In this document: positions 20,978 through 27,245 of the stretch, piece after piece | Layout: each line of letters starts with the position of its first letter | Numbering within the stretch: the stretch's first letter is position 1 | Origin: CAZPCZ01 sp964585225 | GTDB lineage: Bacteria; Patescibacteriota; Patescibacteriia; JACPHY01 | Assembly: GCA_964585225.1 (NCBI GenBank) | Contig: CAZPCZ010000010.1 | Coordinates: 1-27,245, forward strand | DNA: 27,245 nucleotides | Direction of reading: 5' to 3' | Notes under the pieces: generated by a model | What the model saw: only the letters and a program-made list of their open reading frames with translations | Databases searched by the model: none | What the model was told of the DNA's origin: nothing | Made by a program: the position numbers and the translations under genes

Positions 20978-22279
20978 TTGCAACCACTCCTCGTCCTGAC
21001 GACAGAGGAGATCCGCCGCTCGGAGCGGCTCCGTCATGAGCTCCTTGACAACGCGTTCCATCCGCATACCCTGCGACCCCTTCACGAGGACGACGTCGCC
21101 CGGTTGGAGGAGATCCTGAACATACCGCGCAGCCTCGGGTGCAGTTCGAAACTCGAGCACGCGATCGGTTGGCATTCCTGCGGCGCGGGCCCCGGCGGCA
21201 GTATGCCGACTCGCCTCACCGACCGTCACGAGGTACTCGAACGTCCGACTCGCGACGAGCTCCCCGACATGCTCGTGCTCGTGTTCCGTGAGCGGACCGA
21301 GCTCGAGCATGTCCCCGAGGACGACGAACCGACGACCCTCCGTCGCCACCTCAGCGAGCGCCTCGAGCGCGACGGCGACGGCGAGCGGAGAGGAGTTGTA
21401 TGAGTCGTCAATGAGGACGGTGTGCTTCACCCCTCCGAGGACCCGCATGCGGCCGGGCGGCGGCTCGTACGCCGCGAGCGCGTGTGCGATCTCCACGAGG
21501 TGCATCTCGAGCGCCGTGCCGACCGCGACCGCCGCGAGCGCGGACGACGCGTGTCCGCGCCCAATGCACCCCATGAGGTGCACCGGCACCGTGCTCCCGC
21601 CCGCCACGACCTTGAAGGCGATGCCGGTCGACACAACCCCTGACACCTGACCCCTGACACCTGACCCTTGCTCGTAGGTTACCTGGTACTCTACCCCCCG
21701 TACGTCTGATTCTGGATGGAACCCATACGTGACGACCCGCGCATGGGTACGATCGCGCATCGCGTAGACGTTCTCGTCGTCGCGGTTGAGCACTGCGATG
21801 CCATCGCGTGGGAGCGCCACGATGAGGCGCCGCTTCTCCGCGATGACGCGCTCGACGGTACGGAAGTATTCCGTGTGCGCGGGGCCGACCGCGGTGATGA
21901 CCCCAACGGATGGCGACGCGATGCGCGTGAGCACCGTGAGATCGCCGGGGTGATCGGCTCCATACTCGAGCACGAGCGACTCGGGGTATCGCAGGGTGCG
22001 AGTGATCGCGAGACCGATCCCGCGAGCGATGACGGATACCCAGCGCCACGGCGACCGCCCGGGCGCGTGCCCTCCGATGATCGCGATGGGGAAGCCGATT
22101 TCGTTGTTGTAGTTCTTCGGCGCGCTTCGGACGCTCCGTTCCACCGCGAGCACCGCGCGGATCGCCTCCTTCACCGACGTCTTCCCCACGCTCCCGGTGA
22201 CGCCAACGATGAACGGCCGCTGCCGGTGAATGACCGCGCGGGCGAGGTAGGAGAGGACCGCTTGCAGAACATGACGCAC
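20972..22279 (-). CDS. murF: MurF-type Mur ligase lacking the N-terminal UDP-binding domain
   Basis: A 435-aa ATP-dependent ligase resembling UDP-MurNAc-tripeptide:D-Ala-D-Ala ligase of peptidoglycan synthesis. The P-loop IVGVTGSVGKTSVKEAI is at 24-40, NYNNEIGFP at 57-64, VLEYGADHPGDL at 103-114 and AVGPAHTEYF at 130-139. The C-terminal ligase domain has LIDDSYNSSPLAVAVALEAL (289-308) and VLVKGSQGMRMERV. The P-loop begins at residue 26 rather than about 100 as in E. coli MurF, so the first domain is missing or replaced by a short hydrophobic lead (HVLQAVLSYLARAVI). The start is GTG at 22279. A 14-nt repeat doubles in frame at about residues 203-215. The stop codon lies in a second 14-nt repeat. 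tRNA-Glu follows. Confidence 0.88.
   Translation of the reverse strand: MRHVLQAVLSYLARAVIHRQRPFIVGVTGSVGKTSVKEAIRAVLAVERSVRSAPKNYNNEIGFPIAIIGGHAPGRSPWRWVSVIARGIGLAITRTLRYPESLVLEYGADHPGDLTVLTRIASPSVGVITAVGPAHTEYFRTVERVIAEKRRLIVALPRDGIAVLNRDDENVYAMRDRTHARVVTYGFHPESDVRGVEYQVTYEQGSGVRGQVSGVVSTGIAFKVVAGGSTVPVHLMGCIGRGHASSALAAVAVGTALEMHLVEIAHALAAYEPPPGRMRVLGGVKHTVLIDDSYNSSPLAVAVALEALAEVATEGRRFVVLGDMLELGPLTEHEHEHVGELVASRTFEYLVTVGEASRHTAAGARAAGMPTDRVLEFRTAPEAARYVQDLLQPGDVVLVKGSQGMRMERVVKELMTEPLRAADLLCRQDEEWLQR
21637..21667. repeat. 14-nt tandem repeat inside murF
   Basis: CCCCTGACACCTGA occurs exactly twice (21637-21650, 21651-21664) followed by CCC. On the minus strand it is read in frame as part of QGSGVRGQVSGVV, a Gly/Val/Ser-rich insert in MurF. 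Confidence 0.85.
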
Positions 22280-22282
22280 AGG

Positions 22283-22432
22283 ATTGAATTTCTAATTTCT
22301 AATTTCTAATTGACCTAATCAAACCCCAATGTCCAAATGTCCAATATCCAGCATTGGATTCGTACGCTCGTCATTGGGTCATTGGGAATTGGTCATTGAT
22401 TAGAAATTAGAACAATTAGAAATTAGTCATTT
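22283..22432. repeat. Long inverted word-repeat element, copy 2 (TTTCTAAT family)
   Basis: Three AATTTCT words on the left, CCTAATCAAACCCCAA (22314-22329), then repeated CCAAT/TCCAA words. On the right are CATTGGGTCATTGGGAATTGG and ATTAGAAATTAG words. Same plan and the same 16-mer as 6823-6955. It fills the gap between the PBP and murF (22280-22415) and supplies the last codons and stop of the PBP. Confidence 0.85.
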
Positions 22433-24185
22433 CGGGGGCTATTCCATCATACTCCAGAATGAACTTTGCGATCTCCCCGAACAACGGCGCGGCGGTGGAG
22501 TCGGCGAACCGGCGCTTCGGGCGGTCGATGCGGACGACCATGGCGAACGTCGGCGCCTCGACCGGTCCGAATCCTGCGAAGGTGTGAATGGTGTCGGACG
22601 AGTAGCCCGGGCGGTCGCCGAGCGGGATCTGCGCGGTGCCGGTCTTCCCCCCGATGCGGTGCCCGGCGACGCCCGCGCGTTTCGGGTACCCCTCCTGGAC
22701 CACTGACACGAGCATCCCTTGGACGAGCGTCGCCGTCCGGTTACTCACCGCGCGCAGGACCGTGCGTGGTTCCACCCGACGGCGCGTCCCATCCGGATAC
22801 TCGAACGCCTCGACGACGTGCGGCTGCTCGTACTGCCCGCCGTTCGCGATCGCCGCGTACGCCGCCGCGAGCTGGAGTGGCGTGACCGCAATCCCCTGCC
22901 CGTATGATGCCGTCGCGAGGTACACCTCCTCTGGCCGCCGGAGGTTTCCCGTGTCCCCAGCAACCTCGCCGGCGAGCTCGATACCGGTCCGATGCCCGAA
23001 CCCGAACCGCTCGACGGTTGACCGGAACCGCTCCATGCCGAGCGTACGCGCGGCGAAGACGGCACCGGTGTTGATCGAGAACCGGAGGACGTCCGCCATC
23101 GTCCGCTCCCCGTACACGCGGGAGTCCGTGTTCGTGATCGTGTAGCCACCGATCGTCACGCTCCCGGCATCGGTGAACCGCGTCGTCGGTTCGACGACCC
23201 CGGCGTCAATCGCCGCGGACATCGTGATCGGTTTGAAGACGGACCCCGGCTCGTACGCAGCGGTAATCGCCGATGGGTTGAAACGCGCGAGATCTTCCGT
23301 CTCCTGGTACCGATTCGGATCAAACGCCGGAACGCTGCACATGGCACGCACCGCGCCGGTCGTCGGCTGCAGCACGACGACGGTTCCGCCGGCTGCCCCG
23401 TGTGCAGCCACTGCGTCCTCGAGCCGACGACACGCCTCGAGCTGCACCTCGCGCTCGATGGTGAGGAGGAGGTCCACGCCGTCGCGCGCGCGGGTAATCG
23501 CTCGCTTCCCGAACACGATCCACCGTCCGAGCGGGTCACGTTCCGCATCGAGGAATCCCGACGCCCCGGACAACTCGTCATTGAACGCGCCCTCGAGTCC
23601 ATAGCGCCCCGCCGGCCCCTCCTGCGCATCCTCCCCAACGAAGCCGGTGAGGTGCGCGACCCGCGTCCCATCCGGGTAGTAGCGGGTGAGCGTCGCCTCC
23701 GCCGCGATGCCGGGGAGCTCAAGCGCGAGCACCACGTCGCGCGTCTCGCTCGTCGCGTTCCGGAGGAGCGGCTCGTACGGATCATTCGACTTCGAAAGCC
23801 GCGCGACGAGCGCGATTTCTTCCGCGCGATCGAACCCGAGGACGGGCGCGATCCGCCCGGCGACCGACTTCGGGTGCGCGATGTCCTTCGGCACCGCGTA
23901 AATCGTGAATGTCCGACGGTTCGTCGCGATGGGGAATCGCCCGTTCGGGTGCCGGCGATCGTGCACAATGATCTCGCCGCGCTCCGGTGCGAGCCGCTGG
24001 AAGAGCTCCCGTTGCCCGCTCGCGAGGTCGGTGTACCACGCGCGCTGCAACACCTGCACCGTGAAGAGGCGCGCGGCGATGGCGAGCCATGCGAGCGCGC
24101 CTACGACGGTGATGACGACGAGGCGAGGATCTCGAGATCCCCGCCTCACGCCGTGCCGCCAACCGTGGCCCACGACGATTGACAT
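22416..24185 (-). CDS. ftsI: Class B penicillin-binding protein (FtsI/PBP2 type transpeptidase)
   Basis: A 589-aa peptidoglycan transpeptidase with one N-terminal membrane anchor (about residues 22-44) and an extracytoplasmic domain. A dimerisation/pedestal domain (about 55-230; APERGEII, RYYPDGTRVAHLTGFVG) precedes the transpeptidase domain. That domain has the SxxK motif SVFK with Ser315 in AAYEPGSVFKPIT, SxN as SIN at 370-372, and KTG at 514-516 (GGKTGTAQIP). The catalytic set is complete. FtsI versus PBP2 cannot be settled by eye. ATG 24185 begins three bases after the stop of the lipoprotein gene, so they are likely cotranscribed. The last residues (MTNF) and stop come from a word-repeat element. 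murF follows. Confidence 0.92.
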   Translation of the reverse strand: MSIVVGHGWRHGVRRGSRDPRLVVITVVGALAWLAIAARLFTVQVLQRAWYTDLASGQRELFQRLAPERGEIIVHDRRHPNGRFPIATNRRTFTIYAVPKDIAHPKSVAGRIAPVLGFDRAEEIALVARLSKSNDPYEPLLRNATSETRDVVLALELPGIAAEATLTRYYPDGTRVAHLTGFVGEDAQEGPAGRYGLEGAFNDELSGASGFLDAERDPLGRWIVFGKRAITRARDGVDLLLTIEREVQLEACRRLEDAVAAHGAAGGTVVVLQPTTGAVRAMCSVPAFDPNRYQETEDLARFNPSAITAAYEPGSVFKPITMSAAIDAGVVEPTTRFTDAGSVTIGGYTITNTDSRVYGERTMADVLRFSINTGAVFAARTLGMERFRSTVERFGFGHRTGIELAGEVAGDTGNLRRPEEVYLATASYGQGIAVTPLQLAAAYAAIANGGQYEQPHVVEAFEYPDGTRRRVEPRTVLRAVSNRTATLVQGMLVSVVQEGYPKRAGVAGHRIGGKTGTAQIPLGDRPGYSSDTIHTFAGFGPVEAPTFAMVVRIDRPKRRFADSTAAPLFGEIAKFILEYDGIAPEMTNF

Positions 24186-24188
24186 ACC

Positions 24189-25493
24189 TCACGGTGTTAC
24201 TGGCAGGAGGGGTCCGGGTCCGATCGGGCTGTACCCCTTCTTCACCTCATCCCCGTCGCTGAACCCGTCGCCGTCGGTATCCGCCTTGTTCGGATCGCTG
24301 CCGTAACGCGACTCCTGAGAGTAACTCAAGCCATCCCCATCATCATCAACCTCGCCAAGTCCAAACACGTCGGTGGCATCGCCGCCGAACGCGCCGGGGA
24401 ATGCGCCCGCTGGTGCATCGGTACCATCAAGAGCTCCTGCAGGATCTGGCGCGAGTCCCCCTCCGAATCCGCCGCCAAGCGCGCCACCGAGCAACGGCAC
24501 GAGGAGCTCCTGGACTGACTTCGCGTCCGCCGGCGCCTCGACGTTCACCGGCTTCCCCCAATCTGAGAACTGCGCGGTGAAGCTCCCGGTGATGCTCCCC
24601 TCCCCCTTCGTGAGCGCCGTGAGATCGATCGGGAACGCGACCTTCACAATGTCATTCGTCTTCTTCGAAATCCACACCTCACCGATGACACCGTCCACCA
24701 ACGAGCGCACCGGCTCTTCCTCGAGTGCGCGGGTGATATCGGTGATGTCGGATTCCTTCACGCCGTACTGCGAGGCGAACTGTCCGATGAGCGCTCCGAT
24801 CGACGCACGGTTGATCCCAACCCGGTAATGGTACGCCTTCATCTTCCCGACGCGTTCCTTGCCGAGGTCCTGTCGGAACACGAGGATGGGGTGCTGCCGC
24901 AGCGCCTCCTTCATGCGATCCGCCAACGCCTGGAGCTCTTCTGGTTTCGAGAGCTCGACCGCGGCCCCACCGAGCCCTTGGGCGAGCGACGCAATCTCCT
25001 GTGGATCAACCCGAACCCATTTCCCGCCGATGACGCCCTTCACCGCGCCGAGCATCGCATCCACGGTCGCCTGTGGCGGCGCGTCGGTCCCCTTTGCGGT
25101 GAACGAGACCTCCGTGAGCTGGTGGTATGCGACCTGACCGATCGCTCGATCGTTGAGCACGAGCTCGCCGCTGCCAAACGGCGTGTCCGCGCGCAGGGTG
25201 ATCGTCCCATCAGCGCGTTGGTCGGCGACGGTATTCCCCCCAGCGACGCCGGTGATCCGCACGTCGACGTGGCCGCGCTCCGCCTCCTTCCCCGGATCCG
25301 TCATCGCGATGTCAAGCGCGAGCGTCGCGTCTATGCGGACGCTCTCCGAGGCGATCCATTGGTCGGTTGCCTTCCTCAGGGTCTCCTCCGGATTCTTCTT
25401 GAACGGGTTCGTGCACCCCGCCCCGAGGAGGGTGAGGACAAGGGCGGCGACACCGAGCACTGCGAACGAACGGCCGGAGCGATGGGGACGCAT
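24189..25493 (-). CDS. Lipoprotein with Asp-rich calcium-binding-like C-terminus
   Basis: A 434-aa protein. ATG 25493 gives MRPHRSGRSF and a hydrophobic signal ending in the lipobox LGAGC (Cys about residue 27), so it should be a membrane-anchored lipoprotein. The long middle (about 30-340) is a mixed alpha/beta domain with repeated beta hairpins (GTITLRADTPFGSGELVLND); it resembles LppX/LprG-like or DUF-type lipid-binding lipoproteins in length only. A Gly/Pro-rich linker leads to DDDGDGLSYSQESRYGSDPN and ADTDGDGFSDGDEVKKGY, typical of thrombospondin type-3-like calcium-binding repeats. An in-frame start at 25565 is rejected because it crosses a word repeat. Three bases upstream of the PBP gene, so possibly linked to the cell wall. 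Confidence 0.82.
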   Translation of the reverse strand: MRPHRSGRSFAVLGVAALVLTLLGAGCTNPFKKNPEETLRKATDQWIASESVRIDATLALDIAMTDPGKEAERGHVDVRITGVAGGNTVADQRADGTITLRADTPFGSGELVLNDRAIGQVAYHQLTEVSFTAKGTDAPPQATVDAMLGAVKGVIGGKWVRVDPQEIASLAQGLGGAAVELSKPEELQALADRMKEALRQHPILVFRQDLGKERVGKMKAYHYRVGINRASIGALIGQFASQYGVKESDITDITRALEEEPVRSLVDGVIGEVWISKKTNDIVKVAFPIDLTALTKGEGSITGSFTAQFSDWGKPVNVEAPADAKSVQELLVPLLGGALGGGFGGGLAPDPAGALDGTDAPAGAFPGAFGGDATDVFGLGEVDDDGDGLSYSQESRYGSDPNKADTDGDGFSDGDEVKKGYSPIGPGPLLPVTP

Positions 25494-25496
25494 ACG

Positions 25497-25536
25497 AGGG
25501 GCAAAAGGGGTAAGAGGTGTAGAGGTGTAATGTAGC
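25497..25536. repeat. GGTGTA word repeat
   Basis: GGGGTAAGAGGTGTAGAGGTG-like words lie between the lipoprotein start and the 108-aa gene stop. They resemble 7433-7493. Confidence 0.55.
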
Positions 25537-25542
25537 ACGCCA

Positions 25543-25869
25543 TTACTGGAATGTAGAAGCATCAATCTCTTTCCACGCGCCGGCAGTCGCGTCCCATCGG
25601 CTCGCGACGACGAAATGGACGAAATCGTGGAGGTCGTAAACCGATTCCACGCGCGTCGCGCCGCCGATGCGGCGTGAACCTACCGCCCGCTGGCCGACGG
25701 TCCGTGGCTTCGTGATCCGCTCGAGGCGCACCTTCCCGACCGGCGAGGTGAACACGATGAACTCCCGCTTCCCATTTGGGTACTCGGGGAGCGGCTCCTC
25801 GCCGCGCTCGTGGATCTCGAACCGCTCAGCGATGCGGTCGAGGGCATCGGCCCATTTGTCGTCAGTCGT
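25543..25869 (-). CDS. Small conserved CPR-type protein without a canonical start codon
   Basis: The open frame encodes about 108 residues: TDDKWADALDRIAERFEIHE, then YPNGKREFIVFTSPVGKVRL, SRRIGGATRVESVYDLHDFV and HFVVASRWDATAGAWKEIDA. From memory, a family with this pattern (FIVFxxPxGKxxLE... RIG... VASRWDE) is common in Patescibacteria; function unknown. The conserved part begins before the first GTG (25755), so the true start is upstream. There the frame shows ACG at 25869 (ACG-ACT-GAC-GAC) and no ATG, GTG or TTG before the in-frame TAA. A word repeat begins right at this point (25871). Either a rare ACG start is used, or the start was altered. No signal peptide. Soluble. Confidence 0.6.
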   Translation of the reverse strand, partial: TTDDKWADALDRIAERFEIHERGEEPLPEYPNGKREFIVFTSPVGKVRLERITKPRTVGQRAVGSRRIGGATRVESVYDLHDFVHFVVASRWDATAGAWKEIDASTFQ

Positions 25870-25870
25870 A

Positions 25871-25977
25871 TGAGTGATGAGTTATGAGTGAAGAGTGATG
25901 AGTACGGGTGAAGTGTAAAACATGACGAGGAACCGACACTGATCGCCCTCTTCACTCTTCACTCTTCCCTCTTCCCT
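25871..25977. repeat. GAGTGAT / CTCTTCACT inverted word repeat
   Basis: The left arm (25871-25916) has GAGTGATGAGTTATGAGTG words and the right arm (25947-25977) has CTCTTCACTCTTCACTCTTC words; they are complementary across a 30-base loop. It covers the gap 25870-25951 and includes the stop codon and last six codons of the surface protein (GKSEE). Confidence 0.8.
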
Positions 25978-27245
25978 TGGCTGTCGGCCTCAATCGCAGG
26001 TCCACTCCCACCACTCCCTCCTGCTTCGTGAGGTCAATCGTCTCTGACTTCGCGAGCGCGTACCCTGTTTTCTGTCCCGTCACGTAGTACACGTTCTTCC
26101 CGACGAGGAAGCTGTAGCGGCCGTACCGATCGGTCACCGCGGTTTCGAGGAGCTTGTTGAATTCCGTATCGAAGAGTCGGGCAACCGCGAGGTGAATCGG
26201 CTTCCGTACTGCCGCATCCGCAATGGCGCCCCATGACTTCGGCCGCTTCTCTGCCATACGCCGGAAGAGTAGGTACAGGAGGATGTTGAGACCCAAGATC
26301 CCGGCAATGAACGGCCGCGGGGAGATGCTGAACGACACGAGGGAGAACACGAGTCCGCTCGCGGAGATGCCGGCGCTCGCGATCCGCAGGTAGTAGCGAC
26401 GGATAATCGCGCGGTCCGGCTCCTCGCGCGCCGCTCTCGCATCGAGCGGGATGTTCATCGTGAGGAGCTTCCCGGCATCGGTCACCGCAATCGAACCACC
26501 GAAGTAGAGGTCGGCGAATGCGGGATCCGATTTCTTCCCCTTGAGCTGCGCCGACGGAAACACAGACCGCGCGTGTTGGACTTCGATGCGGTACGTCCCC
26601 GCGCGCTTCACGAGGAAGCTGTACCGGCCGAGGTGGTCCGTCACCTCCGTCGCGACGACCTTGCCGGTTGCCGCGTCGGTCAGCCGGACCGTTGCGAGAT
26701 CAATCGGGCGCTTCGACAGGCTCGCGTAGACGATCCCCCAGGCGCGTCGCCTCCGACGGGCGAAGAACCGACCCGGGCTCAGGAGGAGCCCAATGAGGTG
26801 CTGGAGGTACGAGAGGAGCTGGAAGCCGGTCGTCGCGGTCGCCGTCGCGGTGTTCGCGGCAACTGCGGCGACGACGGTCGGCGCGACGAAGCGCTCGTTC
26901 GCAACCTCCACCGCGGGGTTATCGAGCACCTGCTGCTGGACAACGACCGCGGCGGCCTCCGCGGTCTTCGCGGTCGCCTTCGCGGCGGTCGTCGTCGTCT
27001 TCGCAACCGCCTTCGCGGTCACCGTCGTCGCGGTCGTCACCGCGGTGACCGCCCGCGTGACGGCTCCCTCGCGCTCTTCGCGATCGTCCACGACGCTCCG
27101 GCAGTCGGGGTCATTCGGGAAGTCGACGAGCTGATCCGCATCGTTGTCGACGGAATCTCCGCACTGGGCCGGTGGCACCACGAATGAGAGCGCCTGTGGA
27201 AGGAGCGAGACGTTCCCCGCGCGGTCGCGGCTCGCGACGCGGACG
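25952..27245 (-). CDS. Partial surface/membrane protein with two carboxypeptidase-regulatory-like domains
   Basis: The 5' end lies beyond the window; 430 residues are visible (the frame is open to 27244). Before GTG 27181 it reads VRVASRDRAGNVSLLPQA, a typical end of a bacterial Ig-like domain, so the GTG is not the true start. Numbering from 27181: QCGDSVDNDADQLVDFPNDP (6-25), an extracellular linker; an Ala/Thr/Val-rich low-complexity stretch (40-118); a hydrophobic segment near 119-135 followed by ARRRRRAWG. Domain 1 is at 147-245 (RPIDLATVRLTDAATGKVVA, DHLGRYSFLV). Two membrane helices lie at about 268-306. Domain 2 (317-397) repeats domain 1 (KPIHLAVARLFD, DRYGRYSFLV). These resemble CarboxypepD_reg/CnaB-like beta-sandwiches. 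Probably a large anchored adhesin-like protein; exact role unknown. Confidence 0.8.
   Translation of the reverse strand, partial: VRVASRDRAGNVSLLPQALSFVVPPAQCGDSVDNDADQLVDFPNDPDCRSVVDDREEREGAVTRAVTAVTTATTVTAKAVAKTTTTAAKATAKTAEAAAVVVQQQVLDNPAVEVANERFVAPTVVAAVAANTATATATTGFQLLSYLQHLIGLLLSPGRFFARRRRRAWGIVYASLSKRPIDLATVRLTDAATGKVVATEVTDHLGRYSFLVKRAGTYRIEVQHARSVFPSAQLKGKKSDPAFADLYFGGSIAVTDAGKLLTMNIPLDARAAREEPDRAIIRRYYLRIASAGISASGLVFSLVSFSISPRPFIAGILGLNILLYLLFRRMAEKRPKSWGAIADAAVRKPIHLAVARLFDTEFNKLLETAVTDRYGRYSFLVGKNVYYVTGQKTGYALAKSETIDLTKQEGVVGVDLRLRPTAKGRGKSEE

Noticed and set aside
25680..25955. 91-aa minus-strand frame across the word repeat
   Set aside because: Ser/Arg-rich alternative frame of the conserved 108-aa gene; it only stays open because of the repeat.

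Overview
The window looks like one contig from a GC-rich (about 60% by eye) member of the Candidate Phyla Radiation / Patescibacteria. Several proteins match my memory of families seen mainly in those genomes: the partial protein at 1-768, the 151-aa protein at 6950-7405, the VirD4-like ATPase, the 108-aa protein at 25543-25869, and a MurF lacking its first domain. TGA works as a stop (for example 17016-17018 and 24189-24191), so the genetic code appears standard. No database search was possible; the taxonomic call is an inference.

Nearly all genes lie on the minus strand. Read in transcription direction from the right edge they are: a partial membrane/surface protein, a small conserved protein, a lipoprotein with a calcium-binding-like tail, a class B penicillin-binding protein (ftsI type), murF, tRNA-Glu(CUC), an unusual HD-domain/F420-ligase-like fusion, a class I glutamine amidotransferase, hrcA, grpE, dnaK, dnaJ, a five-helix membrane protein, two related exported tail-fibre-like proteins, cysS, a small conserved protein, a VirD4/TraD-like ATPase, a 739-aa coiled-coil membrane protein and a 108-aa protein. 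Only three genes lie on the plus strand: a TPR protein (908-1669) and an overlapping pair of small proteins (16725-17299) that splits the heat-shock cluster.

The themes are protein quality control (HrcA/CIRCE, GrpE, DnaK, DnaJ), cell-wall synthesis (PBP, MurF), a possible DNA- or protein-transfer ATPase cluster, and large surface proteins. A near-perfect CIRCE operator overlaps a promoter upstream of hrcA. No CIRCE is visible before dnaK or dnaJ.

The most striking feature is the density of repeats. Almost every gene junction holds either short repeated 'words' of 6-16 nt, often arranged as inverted arms, or GC-rich palindromes. Several lie inside essential genes in frame (twice in cysS, once in murF, once in the HD/ligase fusion). 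Others supply stop codons (murF, PBP, surface protein) or N-terminal and signal-peptide codons (two exported proteins). About twenty such loci occur in 27 kb, resembling Rickettsia palindromic elements in behaviour but not obviously in sequence. A second pattern is that minus-strand genes lack Shine-Dalgarno sequences, whereas the first gene of each plus-strand unit has a strong one and a TTGACN-17-TANGGT promoter.
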